From the NCBI GenBank assembly GCA_015179045.1, contig WHUZ01000004.1, positions 62,001 to 126,000 on the forward strand: a stretch of DNA of 64,000 bases, in the 5' to 3' direction. Made by a program: the position numbers and the translations under genes. Positions within the stretch are counted from its first letter, which is position 1. Every line of letters begins with the position of its first letter. The notes below the pieces were generated by a model. That model was not told the DNA's origin. It saw nothing but the letters and a program-made list of their open reading frames with translations, and ran no database searches. Of the stretch, positions 19,109-29,111 are shown in pieces. The stretch is from Kalaharituber pfeilii. Taxonomy: Eukaryota; Ascomycota; Pezizomycetes; Pezizales; Pezizaceae.

Positions 19109-22100
19109 CTACCCTTGACTCCCCGTCCCAAAGTGAATAGGCTTAATTCGCCCCGCTACCCTCATGCAGAAGTTCTGCGTCTTAGACCATTCATCTTTTG
19201 CGAACCAAATGTCAAAACCTGTAGGTACCGCCCGCCCATCCCTGCGTGTCCCGTAAAGGCCTTCCTCCAGCCTCTCCTTCTTGAGCTTCCGGCATTTCCG
19301 CATAATATGGTCCCTCATTGCTGGCTTGTCCTTCCCACAGAAAGGACACTCTGTCCTCTTGCGGGAGATCTCCATAAATGCTCTCACCCCTTTATTGGTC
19401 CAGTGCCTCAGCCCTAGACCCCATGCCTCTGCCCCCAGGTCCTCTGCAAACTTTGCTCTATCTCTTGCCCTGGCTTCTGCCACCGTGAGTTGGCCGGGTA
19501 CCCCCTGCATCCTCCATCCTGGGTCTACCACTGCTCTCTTGGCCTCTTTATCCGCCCTCTCATTCCCAGCAATCCCCAGATGTGCCGGGATCCAAATCAT
19601 GTATCCCTCTACACCCTTATCCGCCAGCCTGTGGCTCATCCTGAGGAGCTCGTGCTCAAGCCGTGAGCGTGCTTTGAATTGCCCATCCAGTGCCACCCGT
19701 ACCACATACTGTGAGTCTGTTAGGATGTATATCTTCCCAGAGCCTGAGCTCCCATCGGCCTGCATAAGCGCCACCCGGCATGCCTCCAGAACTGCAGCTA
19801 GTTCAGCTACGTCATTATCGTATGTGCCAGGCAATGCTACCCTGTATGCTTCATATCTGTCCGGTTCGCCTGCACCCCCATATGTTCCCAATGCCGGTCT
19901 GCGGACTCTCACCGCCGCTGCCCCTACCCCGGCCTCTGAACGGCTCCCATCTGTATACCATACTTGCGCTCCATTCCATATCTGCTCCTCTTCCCATACT
20001 GCTACTGCAGTGACCCACTGCTCGCGTTCCACCTCTTTTGGCCGCCTCTGCTCCGTCTCCATACTTCCCAAAATTATCCCCTTCCTCCACGGCTTCCACT
20101 CCCGAGCTACGTGTAACTCGATTCTAGTGCCCGACTCATCCCCCACCGCCTCCTGCATTAGCTTATCAACAAGACTTCCTTTTCCTATCCTACTTCGGTT
20201 TATATGACCTGGGACTGTCGCTATCCTAATGGCTGCTCTTCTCCGTAGCTTGTTGATATATGCATCCGTTGGTATGACTCCCAGTGCCCCTACTGCCACC
20301 TTGAATGGGACACTCATGGGTAACTGCAGCAGTGCCCTAACCATTCGTGTATGCTCTTTTCTTAATGTTTCCCGATCTCTTGCAGACTTGTATATTTCCG
20401 CCCCATAGGTGAGTGTTGGAAGTAGTATTATGTTAATCAGCTTAACTATAATATTTATTCCCAGACGTCTCTCTCTTATAGTTTGTGCCATCTGCCATGT
20501 TCGACCCCATGCTTTCTTGACTCTTATACTTACTGTATCCTGGTAATTCCCTTTTATTGTATTCGGTGTTTTGACTCCTAGCCTCTCATATTCTCGCTTC
20601 TGGCTACCCGCCGGAGCTTCATCCCCCCCTCCATACGTAACAGTATGCCGCTTTTCCTTTGGTAACACCAGCCCCCAGGTCTTCTCAAACTCCTCCAGAG
20701 TATCTTCTATGAGCGCAAGAAAGTTATCCCACTGTTTGCCAGGTAATAGACCTGTGATACCTATAAACCCATCATCCATATAGGCATCCGTGTCAATCTC
20801 TATTTGTTTGTCCTTGATTCTCCAGTCGATTACTCGCTTTTGCTGCTCTGATAGATGTCCTATCTCTGCCTTCCTCTTAGACCCACCGGAGGTCCCCTGC
20901 TTCGCCATATAATTCCAGATTCTCTTCTCTAGACTCCGCCTCGCCATCCGTAATGCTACATCCATTACCAGGCACCATAGAAGGGGTGACGCTGGCCCCC
21001 CTTGTGGTAACCCATTGACTATTACTGGCCTTCCCTCTCCTCCTGGCCCATCCCACTGTATCCAGGCAGTCCGTTCCGTTGCTCTATCAATCGCTGCATC
21101 TGCCCATTCCACCAGCTCCGGATGTGCCATTAGGGCGCAAAGAACCTGTGCTCCTGACGTTCCTGAGAAGGCCGACTTGACATCAAAGTAGATACCGAGC
21201 CTAGCATGTGTATTGGAATGACTCTCAGTCTTCTTTACACACGTACTCCTCTTTATAAAAATGCGCTCATAGTCCGCATGTTTGATCAGCAGATCCACCG
21301 CTCCCTGTCCTGTGCGCGCTCCCAGCGTATGCTCAAACCAGTGCACCTTTGTTTTCATACCTTCCACTAGGCCCATTTCGTATAGCTTCTCCAAAATGCC
21401 CATAACACCAACTGGCCGCCAGCTGGACAGTTCCCCAGCTGCTGTCCTTCCTGGTTTCATGATCATTTTGATTCTTATATCCCTTCTTCCATCCCAGCTT
21501 TCATGCCCTCCCCACTTCTTCCCAAACACCTCCCCTAGCCGTTCCTCTGCCTCTGGTCCGGCCGCTTTCACCACTTTTGCCAGCGCTCGCTTATTCCAGC
21601 CGTCGATCCCTGCTGCTGCTTTACTGTTAAGCTTTCTCCATACCTTTCTCCATATCTCCGTCCAGTCCTGCGACTCTCTATTTGTTCCCGGGTCAATATC
21701 CTCTGCCAGCGCTTCCCTATACGTCACCTCTCCTGCTCCCAGAACCTCCATATTGCATGATGGGAAATTTGCCTGCACAATTCCCTCTATGATCTCCTCT
21801 GGAGCCAGTCCTGGTGGCCCCGGAGCCAAGCCAATACACCTTTTCCGCTTCTTTCCTGAGACTCGCTTCCATGTCTCCCAGACCTTGTCCATTTCTCTCA
21901 ATTCGCCCCTCTCTAGCAGAGCACTTTCTTTGCCCAATAGTTCATCCAGATACATGTTTCTAGCCCTCCTCACTTTCCTTCGAAAGTCCTTCCGAAGTCT
22001 TCGTAGCACTTGTTCCTGCCTCTCTGCCTCACTGTCAGTGGCCCTAACACGAGCTCTATCCACCCGCCGGGTCTGTCGATGTAGCTCCCTGCGCTGTCGC

Positions 22101-23116
22101 TCTAGCTCATCGTTCCACCATTCGCTTTGTCCCCTTCTTGCCTCTTGTCTCTCCACAACTACTCTAGTTCCTAAGGCTTCCTCGATTTCTTTAATCCCTA
22201 TACCCTCTCCTAATGGCTGCCCTACTATCTCCTGCATTCCAGCGATTGCTGCTCGTAGGCCCGTTCCGGCTCCGGCTACGGCTCCGGCCACGACCCCAGT
22301 ATCTCTCTGACTTGAATGTCCCTTATCTGCCCCTTTATGTCTCCTTGATCTGCCCTCTCCTGTTGCAGCTGGTCCTCTAAAAGGTGCCAATAACCCCAGT
22401 ACCAGCATCGCATGGTCCGAGCCGATCCACCACTTCTGTACCTTGCCCAGGGGTTGAGTACCCGCAATTATATCAATAGCCGAGTAGCCGGCCTTGTGCT
22501 GTGACTTCTCCCGTCTCGTAACTGGATCATCTCTATTCACCGCTGCTCTCAGTCCAGCTGCATCCATCCATCCTGTAATGCTCCTAATAAGATCTTTATC
22601 CTCCCAGGTCCGTTGAGGGAGTTTCCCTGCCCAGTACTTGTGTTGAACATTCATATCCCCTGCAACCATAATCTTCTGTCCTCGTTCCTTTGCCTCCTGG
22701 CATAGTTTCTCCAGTCTCTCCATCCACCTGTTTTGTGTCTCCTTACTCTGCCGTGGGTGTCGGTACAGCCCAATTACTCGCCATTCCGCAATATCTAAAA
22801 CAACCACATCGTCGATTCCTGCCTCCCGCTCAACTATGCCCCGTGTCTCATATATCCACTTCGAGACCCAGATCGCTGTTTGTCCTTGCCTATAACCCAC
22901 CGCCTGCTCACTCTCACCTGCTCCGAAATTCCTTGGCACCTCGCTGATTATTCTCAGCTCAGCCTCTCCCCATGGCCCCATGGCTTCTGCATACTCCCAA
23001 ACCTTTCTCACATTAAGTACCTTAACTACCACGCCCCAGGGGGTACCTCGAGTACCCCCTCCCCCCTCTCCCCCCTCTCCCCCCCCTAACCGATATTTAT
23101 CGGCTTCGGGCATCAT
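19109..23116 (-). CDS. LINE-B ORF2: endonuclease, reverse transcriptase, RNase H
   Basis: 1,335 residues, uninterrupted. EEP endonuclease at about 10-260 (VAGDMNVQHKYW, the GDxN block; GSDHAMLVLG, the catalytic SDH). RT at about 480-850 (GIDGWNKRAL, GIYFDVKSAFSG, NGLPQGGPASPLLW, DAYMDDGFIGI with the YxDD pair). RNase H at about 1060-1210 with all four acids in place (WYTDGS, AELAAV, LTDSQ, GNERADKEAK). The C-terminal finger is CPFCGKDKPAMRDHIMRKC. The protein nicks the target, primes on the nick and copies the element RNA. The start ATGATG overlaps the ORF1 stop as ATGA, so re-initiation by terminating ribosomes is likely. Confidence 0.92.
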   Translation of the reverse strand: MMPEADKYRLGGGEGGEGGGGTRGTPWGVVVKVLNVRKVWEYAEAMGPWGEAELRIISEVPRNFGAGESEQAVGYRQGQTAIWVSKWIYETRGIVEREAGIDDVVVLDIAEWRVIGLYRHPRQSKETQNRWMERLEKLCQEAKERGQKIMVAGDMNVQHKYWAGKLPQRTWEDKDLIRSITGWMDAAGLRAAVNRDDPVTRREKSQHKAGYSAIDIIAGTQPLGKVQKWWIGSDHAMLVLGLLAPFRGPAATGEGRSRRHKGADKGHSSQRDTGVVAGAVAGAGTGLRAAIAGMQEIVGQPLGEGIGIKEIEEALGTRVVVERQEARRGQSEWWNDELERQRRELHRQTRRVDRARVRATDSEAERQEQVLRRLRKDFRRKVRRARNMYLDELLGKESALLERGELREMDKVWETWKRVSGKKRKRCIGLAPGPPGLAPEEIIEGIVQANFPSCNMEVLGAGEVTYREALAEDIDPGTNRESQDWTEIWRKVWRKLNSKAAAGIDGWNKRALAKVVKAAGPEAEERLGEVFGKKWGGHESWDGRRDIRIKMIMKPGRTAAGELSSWRPVGVMGILEKLYEMGLVEGMKTKVHWFEHTLGARTGQGAVDLLIKHADYERIFIKRSTCVKKTESHSNTHARLGIYFDVKSAFSGTSGAQVLCALMAHPELVEWADAAIDRATERTAWIQWDGPGGEGRPVIVNGLPQGGPASPLLWCLVMDVALRMARRSLEKRIWNYMAKQGTSGGSKRKAEIGHLSEQQKRVIDWRIKDKQIEIDTDAYMDDGFIGITGLLPGKQWDNFLALIEDTLEEFEKTWGLVLPKEKRHTVTYGGGDEAPAGSQKREYERLGVKTPNTIKGNYQDTVSIRVKKAWGRTWQMAQTIRERRLGINIIVKLINIILLPTLTYGAEIYKSARDRETLRKEHTRMVRALLQLPMSVPFKVAVGALGVIPTDAYINKLRRRAAIRIATVPGHINRSRIGKGSLVDKLMQEAVGDESGTRIELHVAREWKPWRKGIILGSMETEQRRPKEVEREQWVTAVAVWEEEQIWNGAQVWYTDGSRSEAGVGAAAVRVRRPALGTYGGAGEPDRYEAYRVALPGTYDNDVAELAAVLEACRVALMQADGSSGSGKIYILTDSQYVVRVALDGQFKARSRLEHELLRMSHRLADKGVEGYMIWIPAHLGIAGNERADKEAKRAVVDPGWRMQGVPGQLTVAEARARDRAKFAEDLGAEAWGLGLRHWTNKGVRAFMEISRKRTECPFCGKDKPAMRDHIMRKCRKLKKERLEEGLYGTRRDGRAVPTGFDIWFAKDEWSKTQNFCMRVAGRIKPIHFGTGSQG

Positions 23117-24204
23117 AACCTCATGGGTCGCCCCCCGCGTCCCACGCGCGTGAAGCCCTCATTGTCGACCTGACAGTACGCTGCGTAATGCCCTGGTCGC
23201 CCGCATCGGAAGCAGCACCCAGCCTGTGCATGGCCAGGCCGTCCCTGGATCCGGGGGTTTGTTCTCATCTGTCCCTGCCGAGGGCAGTTCCTTGCTATGT
23301 GCCCCTGGCCCTGACATTTATAGCAGAAGGTCTTTTCTCGAACCTGCTGGCTTCCCATGGCTGGTCTCACCGGCTTGAACCTCATCCCCCCGCAGATATA
23401 TCCCATGGCGTGGTTCTTCCCACATTTTGAGCATCCTTCAGATATGCCGGCGCGCTCCCTGGCAAAACGTTTCCAGTCTTGCGCCTCACTCTGGCCCTGC
23501 TCACTCCGGTATCTCTCTGGCCTGTAGATCCTATCATTAATAATTATTCCCCCCACTGCCATCTCTGCTGCATCTCTCTCGTTAGAGAACTCAAGGACCA
23601 CCGGCCTCTGCCCTCTTCCCTTTCCCATGGTACGTACTGGCCTATGCGACCACGCGATATCAGGGTAAGCGCTCCTCAGACGCTCATCCAGAACTGCATC
23701 ACTCTCAACACCTGTCCTATCCACCCTATGCAATACGAGCCTCCAGACCGGTTTCTCCACAAAGATCGCTGTCCAGGTGATAGTTGTACGCTTAAGTCTC
23801 GCCACCAGCTCTTCCGCTGCTGTCTCCTTATCCTCTACCACCTCTGGGAGGCGCACCAGAATATATCTCTCCTTGGGGTCAACTGCGGACTGCTCCACTG
23901 CCCTAACGTCATATTGCGCGCCTCCGCCTACTCTTGCGAGCTCGTCCTTGACCCTCTTAGCCGCCGCTGCCTTGTTCTTCTGCCACTCGGCTGGCGGGAG
24001 GTTATCCAGCTGCCGTCTGACTGTAATGACCACATCATTCTTGCCTACTGCCTCTTTCGGTTGCCATTGGACTGGCATGGGCCGGTGCCTGTTCCCTACC
24101 CCAATCCTTGGCCCTGTTGGAATATCGGTAATGGCCGCCGCCCCCGCCCCCTCCGCTTCTGCTTCTGTCTGGTCCGCGGGTCCTTCTCCTCGCTGTGCCT
24201 CCGT

Positions 24205-24252
<48 letters not shown>

Positions 24253-25320
24253 TCGTGCTTCCGCCCGTGCTTCCGCCCGTGCCTCGGCGAGCTCTTCTCC
24301 TCTTAACACCTGCGCCCAGGTTTTAACTGCTGCCTGTTCCTTCTGCCTTTTCTTCTGTGCTTCCTCCTCCTTCTTCCTTTGCAGTAGCCTGTTTGCTACC
24401 TTCTGAGAGGCTAACCCCTGTGCAACATAGAGTTCCTCTACCATACCCTTGATATTCCGGAGGTCACGTCCCAAAGCCGCCTTTGCCATCAGGTCTTCAT
24501 AGGTGCCGCCGCCTTCCACATCCTCTACCTTCTCCATATCCAGTTGTTCCATGTTACTGGCGGGGTAAATGGGTGATTTGATCAGAGCTGCCAACCCCGC
24601 GGTAGTCGCCTGTAGTGCATCCAGGACCTTACTGCCCTGCTTTGGGGTCATCCCCTTGACTCTCCTGAAATTGTAGAGCATCACTCGGTGTAATGCCCTG
24701 TGTGCCCAGTATAGCGCTTCGGGAATATTATGTCCCTCTATCTCGCTTCCCTTATCGAAACCCCAGAACTCCTCCCCTTGCCCGAGGCGGTGCCCATCCC
24801 CACTGGCGTCCCCAGCTCCTGCCCCCTTGTCCCCATCCAAACTCATATCTTCCTCCAGGGTAAGGGGTTCGACACTGGGTCCCCCCCCTTCCTCCTCCTC
24901 CCCGGAGTCCGGTCCGTTCGTGTTCCCGTTCCCAACCTGATTTAGCGCCTCCACGATCTGCCTCACTGCATGTGCTGCAGTCCTGGATCTCCTGATGGCG
25001 ATACCCACATCTTTGAGCTGTACGGCTGACTTGCTCCAGATCGTCTTCAGAAGGTCTTGCAAATTCCATAGTGGGGCATTCTCAACAAGTTGCCCTTCTC
25101 TAACCACAAGGTCCACCAGGGCCGCACTGGTTCCAGCGACACGGGTCATCATACTAAGTCCTCCAATAATATCCTCCATTGTCTTCCTTTCTGCATCCGC
25201 GACCGCCTGCGCCTCTCGTTCCCAATTGGCTACATCGACCCGAATCACCGCCCCGAGACCATCACGCATGACGACCTCATCAGCCACCGCCACATTCCAT
25301 TCGCCAAGAGCCTCCCACAT
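23113..25320 (-). CDS. LINE-B ORF1: gag-like protein with zinc knuckles
   Basis: 735 residues, uninterrupted. The N-terminal half is helical and acidic; an (AR/AQ)n low-complexity stretch at about 345-380 comes from a hexanucleotide repeat (CAGGCA units, 24180-24290). An RRM-like region follows (YILVRLPEVVEDKETAAEEL, WRLVLHRVD). The C-terminus has CSKCGKNHAMGYIC and two canonical knuckles, CYKCQGQGHIARNC and CFRCGRPGHYAAYC. It probably packages the element RNA. The start ATG at 25320 leaves a 5' UTR of about 108 bases. Confidence 0.9.
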
Positions 25321-25634
25321 TGTTCTGTTGCTTGGCCGCCCTGCTGTAAAGTTGAGGGACCCCCAGCCTCCTGCGTGAATGCTTCGTTCCCCGATATTGA
25401 AAGCTGAGTCAATCGATTCGTCTCGATGAGTAGAGTAAAATGATCAGTATGCTGTATCCGAAAAGGTCGAGATTGTTGTGTTGGCAACAACACTCATTGG
25501 CTATGTTCCGCCCTGAAATGTACGGCAAGGTACGTTATCACCGTACATTTCTGAAAAATCTACGGCACGAAATAGTCCCGTACTTTTTGGAAAACCACGT
25601 ACCTTACCGTAGATTTGCCCCAAACCGCCCCCAC

Positions 25635-25982
25635 TCAACGCAACCCCACACCGCACTGCACCGCATGGTACCAAAAGGAGGCTCTTTGCATCTGAAAAAT
25701 AGCAAGAAATGCTGAATCTGGATATTCATTAATCAAATTTGATAGAATATTTGAGTCTTGTCTTCCAGCAGAGTTTTTGCCACGGTTGAAATATCGGTTA
25801 GCTGCAATATTATCACTCCTATCTATAAGCTCCTGAAGCTCCTCTAAGTCCTCCTCTTCTTCCTCTGAACTATACTCTGAGTCAAACTCCGAGTCTAAAT
25901 CATACTCCATTGCTGTCATCAAAACATCGATTTCAGCTTCTATTTTCTTCTGTATTGATGCTTTTTGGCTTATACGAGGCAT
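25635..25982 (-). pseudogene. Harbinger-type transposase, N-terminal fragment
   Basis: Starts MPRISQKASIQKKIEAEIDV, then a strongly acidic stretch and NLINEYPDSAFLAIFQMQRASFWY, which resembles the segment before the DDE_4 domain in Harbinger-like transposases. The frame then runs into unrelated sequence and stops. No DDE domain remains. The family assignment rests on this short resemblance and the TA-flanked termini. Confidence 0.5.
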
Positions 25983-26170
25983 TGCGATTCTGTGATTATG
26001 TTGATATGCGGGGTAGGGGTGAATGAGACTACAATTACAGAGTGCAAGCCTTAGCTTTTTTGCGTTTTGGACCGGTCATCAATTGCCGGCCGCAAATGGC
26101 TAGACGTACAGGGATATGAAATGTACGGATGTTCCACCTTACCGTACCGTAGATAATTGATGACCACCGC

Positions 26171-26512
26171 TAATATGTATCATATGTAGATAAAACATCC
26201 CTGCACCCCAGTCCTATCAAGCAGTAAAAGTCCTGTACCCCCGCAGTTTCTACTAAATGCACAACCTTCCATCCGGTCATTCGTTTAAACAGTCTCTCAA
26301 TTCACTAGATTGTCAGTCAATTTACAATTTATGTTTCACTGACACACATTAGGCAGATAGAACAAGCTAGCAGTCCAGCCAAAACCATCCGAGAACCTGT
26401 CCTTGAAAGAGCCTCAACCTAGACGCTTTGTTACCCCCCTGAAACATGATGCCTATTTTTTAAATACAGTGAGAGCAATGGTATTCAAGTTATTTCCAGC
26501 AGACCTTCAACA
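26171..26512. other. No recognisable gene
   Basis: AT-rich sequence between the transposon end and the phosphatase relic; no ORF or repeat stands out. Confidence 0.4.
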
Positions 26513-27562
26513 TTGGTCCAAGATGATAGGACAGCACCTACTGATTTGGATAAACTGAGTGATGTTGTCAGGAACCAGTTCATAACATACAGTGCTAATA
26601 AATCTAATGCAGATATCACTGTGAATAATAGTGGCAGTGTACACACAATAAATCACAAGAATTGCCAGCCATTAGTGAAAGGATATAAACAGATTATTGC
26701 AACTCTCTTCTACCATAAGAAAGGAGTCCTAGTAACGATAACAGCACTGCATATGAAGATGAGAAGTACGGTCATTTCACCTTGCAAGCAGCTCTATTTG
26801 ATTTTATCTCTACCTAGGATAAATTACTGGTCGCATGGCATAGATGGGACTCTTCCATCTGTGTCTAGAAAACGCTGACGAAACGAGAGTCGTTGAATTG
26901 GCTGTTGTCATGCCCGAAATGCTGGACTTATATGAACTTCGGCGGCACGAAGGACTCGCCCAATTTTGACAGAACATAGAATATTGAGGTTGTGCTGCAA
27001 CCACACGATGTGTTCGGGCGACGCAATCAGCTTGAAGTCAACTCAAGGCTCATCCGGCAGGAGGTCATAGATGAGATTTCCAGGCTTGAGGGTGTTGAGA
27101 AAGGGGTTTTTGTATGTGAGCAAGCAAACCTTTATGATTTTCAATATTGGTGGTGTCAGGAAATTACTGCATGTGCCATGAATGGAGAAATCGACTTCGC
27201 TGAATCTCTATGTCTTCGTTTTTTGTTACTTAAAGGAGTCCCATCTACCATATTCGACTCGCTTAAGTCTATTATTACATTCAAACCAGGTGCACGAGAG
27301 TTATGCATAACTCTTCGGGCTCTAGGATACGAACTTGCTGTTTGAGTGGTGGATTCATACCGCTTGCATACTATGTAAAAGAGGAGTTGGGCTTGGATTA
27401 TGCATATGGCAAACCATGTTGGTTGCTTTTCACGGTGAAGTTATATTCATACCTGGATCGAGCGGAGAGCGGAGCTTCTTGAACAAATTGCCCGCCAAGA
27501 GGACTGCAAGGTTGCTAATTCCCACAACGAGCGTTATATCCAGAATCTTCTAGATATTTCAT
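26513..27562 (+). pseudogene. SER2: Decayed phosphoserine phosphatase (SER2/SerB type)
   Basis: Fragments in three frames line up in the order of one protein: IIATLFYHKKG, YEDEKYGHFTLQAALFDFIS, VVMPEMLDLYELRRHEGLAQ, EVVLQPHDVFGR, LIRQEVIDEISRLEGVE, CAMNGEIDFAESLCLR, ALLKGVP-like LLLKGVPSTIFDSL, FKPGARELCITLRALGYELAV, LSGGFIPLAYYVKEELGLDYAYG. These are the landmarks of phosphoserine phosphatase, the last step of serine synthesis. At the active site the normal FDMDST is LEVNSR, so both catalytic Asp residues are gone. Stops occur near 26818, 26865, 26968 and 26983, with frameshifts near 26885, 26985 and 27345, and the GxxND loop is absent. It abuts the transposon zone. Confidence 0.85.
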
Positions 27563-28237
27563 CACGTGGAGATGTTCATACCATGATCTCAGCTCACGTG
27601 CTGTTCACATTCACGTGATATCGCCCCTAACTGCGTGAACTCCGTAGGACTTCACACATGACAGCCTCACATTTATGCGCGGTGATGCTCTTTGCATAAT
27701 CTTCAACAGCCGAAGAAACTGATTAGAATCCACCTTATCAGCACGTGATAAAGATGTTTTTTGTAAGCTTATGATAAGCGAACCGTAGTAGGTAAATCTG
27801 GACGACAACCATACAGCTGCTCCCCAGCGACAGAGGCGCGATAATCCTTGTTGCAATCAGAATTCTTGATGCAACTTCTTGATATACTCCGAGTTGACGA
27901 AGCTGCTGACCTACTAATCCCAAGATACCCGTGAGTGCCGCTGGGTAATTGAGTAGGGTAACTTCGGATTTGCCAAATCTACGATATATATAATACCCGC
28001 CCCAAGCAATACATATCCTGTCGTTTATGAGTTTGTCTTCATTGTTTTCTTGTTTCACCATGAAGTGATCGTGCAAGACGCCTGAAATAAAGAACAAAAT
28101 CATGGAACATTTGCACACGTGAGATGAAGAAGTTTGGCTGCTGCGAGGAAGGTGACCTATTATTGAAAGAGCGAAGGTTGAGAGAGATCTCAAGTACATG
28201 AGAAATGATATAGAGTAGTCTAGTTGGATACTGGGCT
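27563..28237 (-). other. Unassigned; open minus-strand frame of unknown status
   Basis: A minus-strand frame (27738-28199) encodes a hydrophobic protein with segments such as NYPAALTGILGLVGQQL. I recognise no family, see no convincing splice structure, and it lies beside a pseudogene. It may be a relic or chance. Confidence 0.2.
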
Positions 28238-28528
28238 ATGTGGGATGGATTTGCGGAGAGGGAAGGACGACTGTGCTGCGTACTATGGGAGACATCATAT
28301 ACTTGGACTGATGCCCCATACACTCACACTCCGTGCAGTTCTGGCGGGGCCCGGTTTGCTCTCTCCCAACGGTACATAGTGCCCGGCAGACATCCACTAT
28401 TGCGCGACTGCTGCCACTGCGAGCAACTTCCCAGCGCCAGCTCGCACCGCCCCAGCCGCCCCTGCTGCCAGTCTCGAGACTGCTCGCTGCTGCTTCCCGG
28501 CGCCACGCTGCACAGCATCCCCTACGAG

Positions 28529-28579
28529 CAGCAGCACCAGCACCAGCACCAGCACCAGCACCAGCACCAGCACCAGCAC
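28529..28579. repeat. CAGCAC hexanucleotide microsatellite
   Basis: About eight tandem CAGCAC units. They open all frames locally, giving His/Gln or Ala/Pro or, on the other strand, Gly/Ala and Val/Leu runs in overlapping ORFs (28236-28927). None of these frames has other coding character. Confidence 0.9.
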
Positions 28580-29111
28580 CATCCATCGTCACCCCCGGTG
28601 CCCAGCTGCTCCTCGGCTTGCTCCCCGACATCCAGCCAGGCTACCCACGAAACCCTCCTCACAACTTCCATACATCCATCTCGTAACGTTCTGTCGAGAC
28701 CGCATTGCCTGCCACGACGGTGGGACACAGATACCAGGAAGAGAAAAAGGTACGCTGATTCATGCATGCCTCGCAACAACTCTAGTCTGGAAGCAACGCT
28801 GAAACCCATACGTTCTCAGCTAGGTCCTCCCTCGTTACGACGCACTGCACTTCAGTCTGCACTCCATTGGTATTGTGCCCCGCACAATTGCCCAGCCTTG
28901 TCACGCTTCATTGGATCACAAAAGTGACCTCTCATTGAGGACAATATTTTCGCGTGCCGCCTATCTCTGCATTTACACCTCGCCCTTTGCTAGGGTGCCT
29001 GTGTTCACATCTCTAGGTTCCCATGTGCCTTTAGTACGATATAAGAGGGCTCGTATTATTTTACTATTTGTACCAAAGAGGAGCATCCTAGATCAGCCTT
29101 CTTCTAGATCA

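Larger units (their letters stand above)
18916..25428 (-). mobile_element. LINE-B: apparently full-length LINE, both ORFs open
   Basis: 6,513 bp between copies of the 8-bp duplication AGTAGAGT (18908-18915 and 25429-25436). It has a short 5' UTR, ORF1 (735 codons), ORF2 (1,335 codons) and a 3' UTR ending GTAAAACAATGACAA with no poly(A). ORFs overlap by four bases. The 3' UTR has a GGGGGAAACCCC hairpin. The order EEP, RT, RNase H, CCHC fits Tad1-type LINEs. Nothing in the reading frames argues against activity; some bases could still be defective. Confidence 0.88.
18877..26170 (-). mobile_element. Harbinger-like non-autonomous transposon split by LINE-B
   Basis: Inverted termini start GTGGTGGTCATCAATTATCT on the left and GCGGTGGTCATCAATTATCT (read inwards) on the right, continuing CTACGGTA. 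TA dinucleotides flank both ends (18875-18876, 26171-26172), as in the ISL2EU branch of Harbinger elements. Without LINE-B the element would be about 773 bp. It carries a transposase N-terminal fragment (25635-25982) and inner inverted repeats (TACGGCAAGGTACGT at 25521-25535 against 25597-25611), so it seems to be an internal-deletion derivative. Confidence 0.75.

Noticed and set aside
21282..24406. Plus-strand ORFs of 209-342 codons
   Set aside because: Antisense shadows of the GC-rich LINE-B ORFs; Cys/Leu/Pro-rich without homology.
1..26170. Repeat-induced point mutation of the transposons
   Set aside because: LINE-B is GC-rich with open frames and older copies are broken by indels and mixed substitutions, not by an obvious C-to-T/G-to-A bias; a dinucleotide count would be needed to exclude it.
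28236..28927. Overlapping ORFs on both strands up to 229 codons
   Set aside because: Opened by the CAGCAC repeat and GC-rich surroundings; no splice sites or family.
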